Of a DNA stretch of 64,000 bases, positions 16,322 to 25,280 are shown in pieces (position 1 is the first letter of the stretch; the number at the start of each line of letters is the position of its first letter). The stretch is taken from assembly GCF_001425265.1 (NCBI RefSeq), contig NZ_LMEC01000020.1:365839-429838 (forward strand), written 5' to 3'. The position numbers and the translations under genes are program-made. Below the pieces are notes generated by a model that saw only the letters and a list, made by a program, of their open reading frames with translations, searched no databases and was not told where the DNA came from. The stretch is from Massilia sp. Root418 (GTDB lineage: Bacteria > Pseudomonadota > Gammaproteobacteria > Burkholderiales > Burkholderiaceae_D).

Positions 16322-16963
16322 TCAGGGCCGCGTCAGCTGGCCGATAATGCTTGCCACCTTGGTGGTGATCACATCGACTGCCGGCCCGTTCGCGCCATGC
16401 GGAATGATCACGTCGGCATGCCGCTTGGTCGGCTCGATGAATTGCTGGTGCATCGGACGCACCGTTTCCAGATACTGGCCGACCACGCTTTCCACCGAGC
16501 GGCCGCGCTCCGTGATATCGCGTTGCATGCGGCGGATGAAGCGGACGTCGGAGGCGGTATCGACAAAAATCTTCAGCGACATCATTTTGCGCAAGTCGGC
16601 GTCATACAAGGCGAACAGGCCTTCGATCACGATGACCGGGGCCGGCTTGACCGGAATGGTGCGGTTGGAGCGGTTGTCGATCGTGAAGTCGTACTCCGGC
16701 ATCTCGATCGATTCGCCATTGCGCAAGGCCTGGACGTGCTGCACCAGCAATGGCCAGTCGAATGCCTGCGGATGGTCGTAATTCTGCTTGCGGCGGACTT
16801 CGGGGGTGAGATGGGTTTGGTCGCGGTAGTAGTCGTCCTGCATCACGACCGAGACCATGTCGGCGCCAAACGAAGCGAGTACCTGCTGGGAAACCGTAGA
16901 CTTGCCACTGCCGCTTCCGCCCGCGACGCCAATTACAAAGGGATGGGAAGAAATCTTGTTCAT
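16322..16963 (-). CDS. udk: Uridine kinase
   Basis: The product phosphorylates uridine and cytidine in pyrimidine salvage. From the ATG at 16963 it is 213 residues, the usual family length. The P-loop GVAGGSGSGKST is near residue 11, QDDYYRD near 42, NYDHPQAFDW (nucleoside site) near 60, and IVIEGLFALYD near 110. A reading from 17023 would add 20 residues with no family counterpart. Signs of a stringent regulator are not visible. It is followed by the OsmC-like gene. Confidence 0.95.
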   Translation of the reverse strand: MNKISSHPFVIGVAGGSGSGKSTVSQQVLASFGADMVSVVMQDDYYRDQTHLTPEVRRKQNYDHPQAFDWPLLVQHVQALRNGESIEMPEYDFTIDNRSNRTIPVKPAPVIVIEGLFALYDADLRKMMSLKIFVDTASDVRFIRRMQRDITERGRSVESVVGQYLETVRPMHQQFIEPTKRHADVIIPHGANGPAVDVITTKVASIIGQLTRP

Positions 16964-17050
16964 GCCGAATGATACCGGAACCGTAGCCGGACTGATAGGG
17001 ACCGGCGGTTCCACTTGCCTCATGAAGAATTTCGCAATACCGCATTGTGT

Positions 17051-17078
17051 TGTGCCAGAATTAGCTCCTCAACAACAT
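17051..17078 (+). repeat. Leader repeat copy A
   Basis: Begins TGTGCCAGAATTAGCTCC; matches 23 of 28 positions of the sequence at 17707-17734. Each lies about 40 bp before the start of an exported-protein gene, so the two leaders look like duplicates sharing a promoter or 5' UTR element. Confidence 0.7.
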
Positions 17079-17086
17079 TCCGGACC

Positions 17087-17659
17087 CTGAACGTGCAGCT
17101 GACATCCCTGACCAAGCACTGTGCCTCCCGCTGCGCGCTGGCGGCGGCCGGCGCGGCCTTGCCGGCGCTCGCCCCGGCCGATACGCCGCCGACAGCGCGG
17201 ACGCAATCCGAGAGCACTTTTGCGTTCGGCGACGTCAGCATCAAGCAGTCCTACAATTCCATGAAAGACCCCACGTCGCCCGAATTCAAACTGCGGGTCT
17301 ACAACAAGGGCAAGCTGGTACTTGAACTGAACGATGCGGGCTTCGATAACTTTTATCCCGCGCCGGACAATCAAGCCTTTGTCGGCTTGTCCAATCAGGG
17401 CTGGCCGGCCACGGCCGCCATCGTATTCGACAAAAACGGAAAAGTTCTGCTGCTGGCCAGGCACGGGACCACGCGCTTTGGCTACTGCATGGAGACGTCA
17501 ACCTTCCTCAAGCTGTGGTACGACGCCCAAGACCCGCAAGTCCGTTTCCTGTCCGCCAAGCCCGCGCCCGGCAAGGCGCCCGGAATCACGCTCAGGGACT
17601 GCAAGGGCGCGACGGTGAACTTGCTGGACATCGTTTCCGGAGCGGCCGAACGCCGCTAG
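17087..17659 (+). CDS. Exported hypothetical protein with non-ATG start
   Basis: About 190 residues with an N-terminal hydrophobic stretch (CALAAAGAALPALA), so probably periplasmic. I do not recognise the family; the mature part is beta-rich, with VSIKQSYNSMKDPTSPEFKL and a late GITLRDCKGATVNLLDIV. There is no ATG in a suitable place. GTG at 17093 or CTG at 17087 are the options. The CTG aligns with the ATG of the neighbouring hydrolase gene when the two homologous leaders are superimposed (both followed by AACGT), suggesting an ATG that became CTG. Confidence 0.6.
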   Translation: MNVQLTSLTKHCASRCALAAAGAALPALAPADTPPTARTQSESTFAFGDVSIKQSYNSMKDPTSPEFKLRVYNKGKLVLELNDAGFDNFYPAPDNQAFVGLSNQGWPATAAIVFDKNGKVLLLARHGTTRFGYCMETSTFLKLWYDAQDPQVRFLSAKPAPGKAPGITLRDCKGATVNLLDIVSGAAERR

Positions 17660-17706
17660 GCCCCGCCAGCGCGACCCGTCAGATTTTTCACCAGCAGTAA
17701 AGGTTG

Positions 17707-17734
17707 TGTGCCAAAATTAGTTTTTCACCAACAT
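17707..17734 (+). repeat. Leader repeat copy B
   Basis: Begins TGTGCCAAAATTAGTTTT; partner of 17051-17078, 40 bp before the ATG of the alpha/beta hydrolase at 17747. Confidence 0.7.
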
Positions 17735-17746
17735 GCCCGAAAAGAC

Positions 17747-18742
17747 ATGAACGTCAAAAAACTCGCCGTCCTCCTCGCCGCCTGCGCGGCACATCCCGTC
17801 TTCGCGGCCCCCTCCTTCGCGCATCAGGCCGCCTTCTCCAAGCCCCAGCAACTCATCGACATCGGCGGCCGCAAGCTGAACCTGCATTGCAGCGGCAGCG
17901 GGCCGGTCACCGTGGTGTTCGACTCGCCGACCACCGATGCCGGCTGGAGCTGGACCGGTGTGCAGCCGCACATCGCCAAGCGCACCCGCGCCTGCGTGTA
18001 CGACCGCGCCGGCCTGGGCTTCAGCGATCCCTCGCCGCGCGAAGGCATCTCCGGCAATGCGGTGGAGGATCTGCACGCCCTGCTGGGCAAGGCCGGCATC
18101 GCGCCGCCGTACGTGCTGGTCGGCAATTCCTATGGCGGCGCCAACGCGCAGCTGTATGCCTACCGCTATCCGGATGAAGTGAAGGGCCTGGTGCTGGTGG
18201 AGCCGCATCATGAGGACGAGACCGCGCGCCTGGACAAGGTGGTGCAGGGCAAACTGAAGGAGGTCTACGCGCAGCAGAACGCGGAGGAGAAGGCGTGTGC
18301 GGAGAAGGCCGAGCAAGGCTTCCAGCCGGGCAGCGATGAGCTGAAGCATTGCATCGGCCAACTGCCCAATGGTTTTGGGCCGGAGCTGGCGCAAGCCTAC
18401 CTGGGCGTGGTGTCGACCGCCAGGCACTGGCGCGCGGCCACCTCGGAGGACTTCAATCTGGACAAGTCCGAGGATCAGTTGCGCGCGGCGCGGCGCAGCT
18501 TCGGCAATATGCCGGTGCTGGTGCTGACGCGCGGCGTGAGCCCGTTCGCCGTGCCGGGCAAGCCGCAGAGCGCCTTGAACAAGGCGTTTGAGAATGAGAA
18601 CCGCAAGATGCACAAGGAGGTGGCGGCGCTGTCGAAGCATGGCAGCGAACGCGTGGTGCCGGGTGCCGGACATATTATCCAGGCGGATAAGCCGCTGGCG
18701 GTGGTGAAGGCTGTTAATGAGGTGCTGGATAAGCTGCGCTAG
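17747..18742 (+). CDS. Exported alpha/beta hydrolase
   Basis: A 331-residue hydrolase (from ATG 17747) with a signal peptide ending at VFAAPSFA. The nucleophile elbow is GNSYGG near residue 130, the acid probably lies in the VEPHHEDE region or later, and the His in GAGHIIQADKP near 305. YDRAGLGFSDPSP is typical of the large alpha/beta hydrolase fold-1 group. Substrate cannot be inferred. The 28-bp leader it shares with the preceding gene suggests common expression. Confidence 0.82.
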   Translation: MNVKKLAVLLAACAAHPVFAAPSFAHQAAFSKPQQLIDIGGRKLNLHCSGSGPVTVVFDSPTTDAGWSWTGVQPHIAKRTRACVYDRAGLGFSDPSPREGISGNAVEDLHALLGKAGIAPPYVLVGNSYGGANAQLYAYRYPDEVKGLVLVEPHHEDETARLDKVVQGKLKEVYAQQNAEEKACAEKAEQGFQPGSDELKHCIGQLPNGFGPELAQAYLGVVSTARHWRAATSEDFNLDKSEDQLRAARRSFGNMPVLVLTRGVSPFAVPGKPQSALNKAFENENRKMHKEVAALSKHGSERVVPGAGHIIQADKPLAVVKAVNEVLDKLR

Positions 18743-18764
18743 CGGGGACGGCGGCGGTAGCGGC

Positions 18765-18801
18765 GGCGGGTTACGGCGCTTTGCGCCTAACCCGCCCTAC
18801 G
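18765..18801. repeat. Palindromic intergenic repeat
   Basis: GGCGGGTTA/TAACCCGCC hairpin with CTACG tail in the convergent gap between the hydrolase and galM genes. Confidence 0.85.
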
Positions 18802-18891
18802 GAAGCGTGAAGGCGGCGGTTGGGGATGTTGCGTCCACGCGTAGCGCGGCATCACGCGATGCGGCTGTTGCGTGCATGCGCTGCGGCTGTG

Positions 18892-18933
18892 CGTAGGGCG
18901 GATTAGCGGGGCGCACGCCCCGCGTAATCCGCC
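18892..18933. repeat. Palindromic intergenic repeat, GGCGGATTA variant
   Basis: Arms GGCGGATTA and TAATCCGCC carry a compensatory change (G to A with C to T), so the stem is preserved. The inner stem GCGGGGCG/GCCCCGCG is also paired. The compensation argues for selection on structure or transfer of a variant family. Confidence 0.8.
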
Positions 18934-18942
18934 ATTGCCCGC

Positions 18943-19998
18943 TCAGCCCGCGCTGAAGCGGTACAGCGACTCGGTGAAATAGGTCTCGCCGGGCCGCAGG
19001 ATGGTGCCCGGCCACTCCGGGTGGTTGGGCGAGTCCGGATGGTGCTGGGGTTCGAGGCACAGGCCGCTGCGGTATTCGTAGCTGCGGCCCTTGCCTTTCA
19101 GCGTGCCGTCCAGGAAGTTGCCGCTGTAGAACTGCAATCCCGGTTCGCGCGTGAACAGTTCCAGCACGCGGCCGGACTTTGGGTCGCGCAGCGTGGCCGC
19201 CAGGCCCAGCTCGCCGCTCTGGTTGTTGAGCACCCAGTTGTGGTCGTAGCCTTTGCCGTTGGCCAGCTGCGTGTCGGCCTCGTCGATCCGCGAGCCGATG
19301 GCCTGGCCTGCGCGGAAGTCGAACGGCGTGCCGGCCACCGGCGCCAGCTCGCCCAGCGGGATGGATTTGCCGTCGATCGGCGTGTAGCGGTCGGCCTGGA
19401 TGGTGAGCTCGTGGCCCAGGATGTCGCCCTGCCCGGCCAGGTTGAAATAAGCGTGCTGCGTGAGGTTGACCGGCGTGGCCTGGTCGGTCACGGCGGTGTA
19501 GCGCACGCGCAGTTCGCTGTCGTTGTTGAGCTCGTACACCACTTCCACGCGCAGGTTGCCGGGGTAGCCCTGCTCGCCGTCGCGGCTCAGGTAGACCAGG
19601 GTCAGGCCCACCGAATCCGGGGCCACGAAAGGCGTGGCCTGCCACACTTGCTTGTGGAAACCCTGCGCGCCGCCGTGCAGGTGGTTGTCGCCGTCGTTCA
19701 CGTCCAGCTGCACGGTGCGGCCGTCCAGCTCGAAGCGGCCGTGCTTGATGCGGTTGCCGTAGCGGCCGATCAGGGCGCCGAAGTACGGCACGTCGCCGCA
19801 GTACGGCGCCACGCTGTCGAAGCCGTGCGTCACGTCGGCCAGGCGGCCGTCGCGGTCCGGCATGTGCAACTCGGTGATGATGCCGCCGTAGTTGGTGATC
19901 TTCACCAGCATGCCGCTGCGGTTGGTCAGCGTGTAGAGGTTCACCGCTACGCCGTCCGTGGTGGCGCCGAATGGCGCTTCAGTGATACGCAGTTCCAT
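18943..19998 (-). CDS. galM: Aldose 1-epimerase
   Basis: The 351-residue mutarotase interconverts alpha and beta anomers of free sugars before dehydrogenation or uptake. Active-site landmarks are [14 protein letters not shown] near residue 77, DNHLHGG near 104 (substrate His), [12 protein letters not shown] near 180 (catalytic His) and the Glu in YSGNFLDGT...[13 protein letters not shown] near 310. GGAGG lies four bases before the ATG, which overlaps the stop of the GH43 gene. In this operon the likely substrate is L-arabinose released from oligosaccharides. Confidence 0.93.
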   Translation of the reverse strand: MELRITEAPFGATTDGVAVNLYTLTNRSGMLVKITNYGGIITELHMPDRDGRLADVTHGFDSVAPYCGDVPYFGALIGRYGNRIKHGRFELDGRTVQLDVNDGDNHLHGGAQGFHKQVWQATPFVAPDSVGLTLVYLSRDGEQGYPGNLRVEVVYELNNDSELRVRYTAVTDQATPVNLTQHAYFNLAGQGDILGHELTIQADRYTPIDGKSIPLGELAPVAGTPFDFRAGQAIGSRIDEADTQLANGKGYDHNWVLNNQSGELGLAATLRDPKSGRVLELFTREPGLQFYSGNFLDGTLKGKGRSYEYRSGLCLEPQHHPDSPNHPEWPGTILRPGETYFTESLYRFSAG

Positions 19999-20942
19999 CA
20001 CGCCTCCGATGCTTTTCCGAACAGCGGCATGCCCTGCTGGTCCCAGCGCAGGGCTTTGACAAAGGTATGGCGGTCCGGGTTCCACAGCGGATCGCCCACG
20101 ATTTCCGTGTAGGTACGCGCGTGGTAGACCAGCAGCACGTCCTCGTCGTCGCCGTAGGTGAAGCTGTTGTGGCCGGGGCCATAGATCTTGCCGTCGTAGC
20201 AGGTGCGCAGCACCGGCTGCGCCGACTTGGTCCACGAGGCCGGGTCCAGCAGGTCGGCGTTCTCGTCGGCCCACAGCAGGCCCATGGCGTAGTTCTCGTC
20301 GGTGGCGCTGGCCGAATAGCTGATGAAAATCTTGCCGTTGCGCTTGAGAACGGACGGGCCTTCGTTGACCCAGAAGCCGCGGATCTCCCAGTCGAACTCC
20401 GGCTTGCTCAGCATCACCGGCGGGCCGCCCAGCTGCCACGGCGTTTTCATGGGCGCGATGTAGAGGTTGGAATTGCCTTCGATGGCCACGTCCTTCTGCG
20501 CCCACAGGTAGTACAGCTGGCCCTTGTGCGTAAAGGTGGTGGCGTCCAGGCAGAAGGTGTCGATGCCGGTGTCGATCTGGCCCATGAACTCCCACTCGCC
20601 TTCGAGCGGGTTGGCGTTCTGGTTGCGGATGGCGTACATGCGGTGCTGGAACAGCTTGTGCTTGATCTCGCGGCTGGGCGCGGCGGCGAAGTAGACGTAC
20701 CACGCGCCCTGGTTGTAATGCAGCTCGGGCGCCCAGACCAGCTCGCTCCAGGCGCCGCTGTCCGGCTTGAACCAGACGTCCACCTTCTCAGCCTCGGCCA
20801 GGCCGGCGATGGTGCGCGCGCGGCGCAGCTCAATGCGGTCGTACTGGGGCACCGAGGCGGTGAAGTAGTAATAGCCGTCGGTGTGCTTGTAGATGTAGGG
20901 ATCGGCGCGTTGCTCGATCAGGGGCTTGAGGGTTTCCGCCAC
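19998..20942 (-). CDS. Cytoplasmic GH43 alpha-L-arabinofuranosidase
   Basis: A 314-residue GH43 enzyme without a signal peptide, so it probably works on arabino-oligosaccharides after import. The three carboxylates of the fold are visible: RADPYIYK near residue 14, [10 protein letters not shown] near 130 and [10 protein letters not shown] near 192. The chosen start is GTG at 20942, six bases after GGAG; a TTG six codons earlier lacks a ribosome site. It resembles the exo-acting GH43 branch that removes single arabinose units. It sits between the symporter (21 bp) and galM (overlap). Confidence 0.86.
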   Translation of the reverse strand: MAETLKPLIEQRADPYIYKHTDGYYYFTASVPQYDRIELRRARTIAGLAEAEKVDVWFKPDSGAWSELVWAPELHYNQGAWYVYFAAAPSREIKHKLFQHRMYAIRNQNANPLEGEWEFMGQIDTGIDTFCLDATTFTHKGQLYYLWAQKDVAIEGNSNLYIAPMKTPWQLGGPPVMLSKPEFDWEIRGFWVNEGPSVLKRNGKIFISYSASATDENYAMGLLWADENADLLDPASWTKSAQPVLRTCYDGKIYGPGHNSFTYGDDEDVLLVYHARTYTEIVGDPLWNPDRHTFVKALRWDQQGMPLFGKASEA

Positions 20943-20963
20943 GTGGTTCTCCAATTTCAAAAG

Positions 20964-22316
20964 TCAGCCTGCAACATAGCCTTGCGATTTCATCTCGGCC
21001 TTCACTCCAGTGTAGTAGGTATCGCTGATGCGGTATTTGAACATCAGCAGGCCCATCAGGAAGTGGAAGAAGCCGGGAATAATCGACAGCATCAGCGCGA
21101 TGCCAGTGAGCGCAAACGGCGTCTGCTCCTGGTTCGGCTGGTAGTTAAAGTAAGTCAGCAGCACGCCCACCAGCACGCCGGCGATGCCCATGCCCGCCTT
21201 CTGGCACACGGAAATGCCGCCGAAGGCGAAGCCGGACACGCGCTTGCCGGTCTTCACCTGGCCGTAGTCGATGGTCTCGGCAATGGCCGACCAGAACACC
21301 GGCGCATGCAGGTCCACCACGAAGGACAGCAGGAAGTACAGCACGAAGGCCAGCATGATGTCGCCCGGTTTCACCAGCGCGTAGATCAGCACACTGATCA
21401 CGGCCACGCCGATCTGGGTGTTGCGGAACAGCTTGACCTTGCAGTAGAACTTGGTGATCCAGGTGGAGGCGATCATGGACAGGATGGCCGCGCCCACGCC
21501 GATGGACATGAAGGTGGACACCACGGCCGTGCTGCCGCCCAGGTAGTACTTGGCGTAGTAGATGGCCACCGAGCCGCGCAGCACGTAGCCGATGGTACCG
21601 GTAACACAGGCGCCGCACAAGATCAGCCACTGGTCGTTGCGCAGCAGCAGCTTCATTTGCAGCCACAGCGACTGGCGCTCGACCACGTGGGTCACGCGCT
21701 CGGTGGTGGTAAAGAAGCAGAACAGGAACAGGGCCACGCCCATGGCGGCCATCACGGCCATGGCGGCCTGGTAGCCCACGGCCGGGTTGCCGCTGCCCCA
21801 GCGCTCGGCCAGCACCGGCACCACGATGGTGACCAGGAAGCCGGCGATCTTGGCGAAGAACAGGCGGTAGCCATTGGCCGACAGGCGCTCCTGCGGGTCG
21901 CTGGTCAGGCTGCTGGGCAGGGAGATGTAGGGAATGCCCACGCCGGCCGTCATGATGGTCATCAGGATGTAGGTGGAGTAGGCCCACAGCAGCTTGGCGT
22001 CGTAGCCCCAGTCGGGCGTGGAGAACACGAAAAACACGCTGATGCCGTAGGGCACGGCCAGCAGCAGGAAGTACGGGCGGTAGCGCCCCCAGCGGCTGGT
22101 GTAGCGGTCGGTGATCTGGCCCATCACCAGGTCGGCGGCGGCGCCGACGAATTTGACCACCAGGAACAGCATGGCCAGGTCGGCCGTGTGCAGGCCGTAG
22201 ATGTCGGTGTAGAAGAAGGTGATGATCAGCATCATCGACGAGATCACCACGTTCAGCGCCATGTCGCCGGCGCCGAAGCCGATTTTTTCCAGCGTGCTGA
22301 GCTTTTGGGTATGCAT
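20964..22316 (-). CDS. GPH-family sugar:cation symporter
   Basis: A 450-residue, 12-helix transporter of the glycoside-pentoside-hexuronide family within the MFS superfamily. Family marks are LSTLEKIGFGAGDMALN at the N-terminus, DRYTSRWGRYRPYFL in the first cytoplasmic loop and IDYGQVKTGKRVSG in the second half. It should move arabinose or short arabino-oligosaccharides across the inner membrane with a cation. The start has GGAG six bases upstream. A longer reading from 22457 crosses a palindromic repeat and was rejected. It lies between the TonB receptor and GH43 genes. Confidence 0.9.
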   Translation of the reverse strand: MHTQKLSTLEKIGFGAGDMALNVVISSMMLIITFFYTDIYGLHTADLAMLFLVVKFVGAAADLVMGQITDRYTSRWGRYRPYFLLLAVPYGISVFFVFSTPDWGYDAKLLWAYSTYILMTIMTAGVGIPYISLPSSLTSDPQERLSANGYRLFFAKIAGFLVTIVVPVLAERWGSGNPAVGYQAAMAVMAAMGVALFLFCFFTTTERVTHVVERQSLWLQMKLLLRNDQWLILCGACVTGTIGYVLRGSVAIYYAKYYLGGSTAVVSTFMSIGVGAAILSMIASTWITKFYCKVKLFRNTQIGVAVISVLIYALVKPGDIMLAFVLYFLLSFVVDLHAPVFWSAIAETIDYGQVKTGKRVSGFAFGGISVCQKAGMGIAGVLVGVLLTYFNYQPNQEQTPFALTGIALMLSIIPGFFHFLMGLLMFKYRISDTYYTGVKAEMKSQGYVAG

Positions 22317-22393
22317 AGTTGCTCCGATACTTTTAATGTACAAGAGCCGCCGGGGCGACAGGGCCTCGGCGGCTCGCGGCGGGTTGGCGGATT

Positions 22394-22430
22394 GGCGGGC
22401 TGCGGCGCTGTGCGCCTGACCCGCCCTACG
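22394..22430. repeat. Degenerate palindromic intergenic repeat
   Basis: GGCGGGCTG and TGACCCGCC arms with CTACG tail: a decayed copy between the TonB receptor and symporter genes. Confidence 0.65.
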
Positions 22431-22471
22431 CCCTGCGCCATTGCGCCATTGCGCCAATTTTCCGGCGCGGG

Positions 22472-25075
22472 TTACATCTTCCAGCGCAGCGACAGGCCGA
22501 TGGTGCGGTCGTAGCGGCGCACGTCGCGCGGGTTGGTCTCGATGCCGTGGTAGTCGTTGTACGTGCGGTCCAGCAGGTTTTCCACGTCCAGCGTCACGCC
22601 CATGTTGTCGTTGATCTTGTACGACAGCGACGCATCGGCGGTCTTGATCGGCTTGACGATCAGGTCCAGGCCCAGGGCGCGGTAGTTGTACGTGTCAACA
22701 AACTCGCTGCGCCAGTTGTAGGCCACGCGGGCCGACCACGGGCCGCGCTCGTACAGGCCGACGATATTGTAGGCGTTCTTCGACATGCCCTGGAAAGGAT
22801 TCTTCTTGCCGTCCTCCATCAGGTGGCCCTTCATGTACGTGTAGTTCGCCTCCAGGCCGAAGCCGCTCAGCCAGCCGGGCAGGAAGTCGTAGAACTGGCG
22901 GTAGCCCAGCTCGATGCCTTCCAGCTGGCCGTCGTTCACGTTGCGCGGACGGTCCATGCGGTAGGTCTTGCCGTCGATCTGCTCCAGGCTCAGGCGGCGG
23001 ATGATGTAGTCCTCGAACTTGTGCTTGAAGACGGTGGCCGTCACGCTGCCGGTCGGGGCGAAGTACCATTCCAGCGCCGCGTCCATGTTCTTGCCGGTGA
23101 TCGGCTTGAGGTCCGGGTTGCCGCCGTTGCCGCCGTAGATGCCCTCTCCGTCCGGCGTGGTGCCCAGCGACACGCCCGGGTTGAAGTCGCCGAAGGCCGG
23201 GCGCTGGACCGCCTTGCCGGCGGTGAAGCGCGCCACCAGGTCCTTGCGCAGCGTGGCTTTCAGGGTCATGTTGGGCAGCACGTCGGTCGAGGACACGTCG
23301 CGGTTGACCGCCACCGGATTGCCGTTGATGTTGCTGAAACCGTTCACGCTCAGGTCGGTGCGCACCACGCGCACGCCGGCGGTGCCGTCGAACTGCACGC
23401 CGAAGGCGTCGAAGCCGAAGCGGGTCTTGCCGTAGAAGGCGGTGGTGTCTTCACCGTTGCTGAACAGCGAGTACGGATCGGGCGCGGTCCTGCCGTCGCG
23501 GCCATACATCTTGCGCAGCTGGGCCAGGTTGCCGTGCAGGTAGCCGGCGCAGGCAACTTGCCAGCTGTTCATGCCGTAGTCGTTGGCCAGCTGCATGGAT
23601 GGGCACAGCAGGCCGGGGATGGCGGCCGGGGACGGCAGGCCGGCAGGCGCCGGCAGGAAGTTGTTGCTCTCGTGCTGGTAGCTGGCCTTGCGCTGGGCCA
23701 GGCGCACGCCGCCGCTGAATTCGCGGAAGAAGCGCTCGTCGCCATTGTTGTAGATGGCGTCGGCGCGCCAGTCGTTCGACTGGCCGCCCGCAGCCTGCCA
23801 GTTGTCGATCAGGGCGCCCATCTTGTAGTTGGCCGGGTTGGTCATGTCGTAACCCGGGTAGTTGAAGTAGGCGCCGCCGTTCACGTACGTGCTGCCTTCG
23901 ATCTTGGTGGGGCTGGCGTTCAGGTCCAGGATGGGCATGTCCTGCTTCCAGCGGCTGTTCACGCGCGAGAACTCGGTGGTCAGGCGCAGGTCCGGGGTCA
24001 CGTCCCAGCGCGCGCCGATGGCGCCCTGGTGGCTTTCGGAGTCATCCTGCGGGGCCTGGTTGGAGCTCAGTGCGAACAGGCCGTTCGGATTGCTGGACGA
24101 GACGGTGGCAATCTGCTTGGTGCCGGGGAAGAAGGTGTAGGTCGAGCCCGGGTTCCAGCCCACGCCGCCCAGGAAGAACTGGCGTTCCATGTCGTGGTCG
24201 ATGCGGGTGGACCAGCCTTCGGCGTACAGTTCCACCGTGCGCGACGGGCGCCATTGCAGGGCCCAGTTGGCCGACAGGCGCACGCGCTTGCCCAGCGCGT
24301 TCACGTGGCCCAGGTCGACCGGACCGGTGGCGGCGGGGTCGCCCGGCACCAGGTGGGCCGGCGGCGCGCTCCAGGTGATCTCGTCGTGGTAGTTGCCCTT
24401 CTGATAGGACAGGCCCAGCAAGGCGCCCACGTCGCCGAAGTCGGTCTTCCAGCGGTTCGACACCATGCCCGACACTTGCGGGTCGTTGGTGTTGGCGCGG
24501 TTGCGGTTTTCCACGCGGCCGGCCAGGTTGGCGCTGAAACCCTTGAAGTCGAACGGACGCGAGGTGCGCACGTCGATCACGCCGGCGGTGCCGCCTTCCA
24601 CCATGTCCGCGCTCTGGGTCTTGTAGACGTCCACGCGCTGCAGCATGGTGGTCGGGATGTCGGCCAGGAACAGGCTGCGGTCGCGGGCCGTGTAGATCTC
24701 GCGGCCGTTCAGCAGGGTCACCAGGCCAGGCAGGCCGCGCACGATGATGGAGCTGGCTTCCCCGGATTCGCGGCGCAGCTGCACGCCGGACACGCGGCCC
24801 AGCACTTCAGCCACGTTCTTGTCCGGGAATTTGCCGGCTTCTTCGGCGACGATGGAGTCAATCACCTCGTCGGCGTTGCGCTTGATGGTTTGCGCGCTTT
24901 GTGCGGCCTTGCGCACGCCGGTCACGGTCACGACCGGTCCCGCGTCGCCCGCCGGCGCTTCCTGCGCCCAGACGGAGGCGCCGCTCAGCAAGCCGGCTGC
25001 CAGCAGCGAGCCCACAGAAGCTTTCAAGATAAAAGTATAGTTTTTGGCCGCAATCGGGCCGGTGGTCCGTTCCAT
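22472..25075 (-). CDS. TonB-dependent outer membrane receptor for arabino-oligosaccharides
   Basis: An 867-residue TonB-dependent receptor (from ATG 25075, with GGAG six bases upstream). It opens with a signal peptide ending ASVWAQ, then a TonB-box-like PVVTVTGVRKA, a plug domain with KNVAEVLGRVSGVQL and IIVRGLPGLVTLLNGREIY, and a 22-strand barrel ending in LSLRWKM (terminal aromatic region). The pattern fits the carbohydrate-uptake receptors of Xanthomonas/Caulobacter type. Context makes arabinan fragments the likely cargo. The operator at 25181-25202 lies 106 bp upstream, so this is probably the first gene of the second arabinose operon. Confidence 0.92.
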   Translation of the reverse strand: MERTTGPIAAKNYTFILKASVGSLLAAGLLSGASVWAQEAPAGDAGPVVTVTGVRKAAQSAQTIKRNADEVIDSIVAEEAGKFPDKNVAEVLGRVSGVQLRRESGEASSIIVRGLPGLVTLLNGREIYTARDRSLFLADIPTTMLQRVDVYKTQSADMVEGGTAGVIDVRTSRPFDFKGFSANLAGRVENRNRANTNDPQVSGMVSNRWKTDFGDVGALLGLSYQKGNYHDEITWSAPPAHLVPGDPAATGPVDLGHVNALGKRVRLSANWALQWRPSRTVELYAEGWSTRIDHDMERQFFLGGVGWNPGSTYTFFPGTKQIATVSSSNPNGLFALSSNQAPQDDSESHQGAIGARWDVTPDLRLTTEFSRVNSRWKQDMPILDLNASPTKIEGSTYVNGGAYFNYPGYDMTNPANYKMGALIDNWQAAGGQSNDWRADAIYNNGDERFFREFSGGVRLAQRKASYQHESNNFLPAPAGLPSPAAIPGLLCPSMQLANDYGMNSWQVACAGYLHGNLAQLRKMYGRDGRTAPDPYSLFSNGEDTTAFYGKTRFGFDAFGVQFDGTAGVRVVRTDLSVNGFSNINGNPVAVNRDVSSTDVLPNMTLKATLRKDLVARFTAGKAVQRPAFGDFNPGVSLGTTPDGEGIYGGNGGNPDLKPITGKNMDAALEWYFAPTGSVTATVFKHKFEDYIIRRLSLEQIDGKTYRMDRPRNVNDGQLEGIELGYRQFYDFLPGWLSGFGLEANYTYMKGHLMEDGKKNPFQGMSKNAYNIVGLYERGPWSARVAYNWRSEFVDTYNYRALGLDLIVKPIKTADASLSYKINDNMGVTLDVENLLDRTYNDYHGIETNPRDVRRYDRTIGLSLRWKM

Positions 25076-25180
25076 AAGGTCTCCGTCTGTTTTAATTATG
25101 TCGGCAGGCCGGGGGGCTGCCATGTCGGAAATCATCTTATGGGGTCATGCGAATTCAATCCAATCAATTTTTCACCATTT

Positions 25181-25202
25181 CCGATACCGTTTTAGATATC
25201 AT
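25181..25202. promoter_or_regulatory. Operator-like inverted repeat, arabinose regulon copy 3
   Basis: Core GATACCG, five bases, GATATCA, in the divergent gap between the TonB receptor gene (106 bp away) and the periplasmic binding protein gene. Spacing and core match the copies at 2-23 and 12639-12660, so one regulator probably controls all three. Confidence 0.7.
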
Positions 25203-25280
25203 TCCGCCAGCCGCAAAGCTGCGACATTACCATACGGCCGCACTATACTGGACCCACCGCCCCATATGGAAAGGACGATC

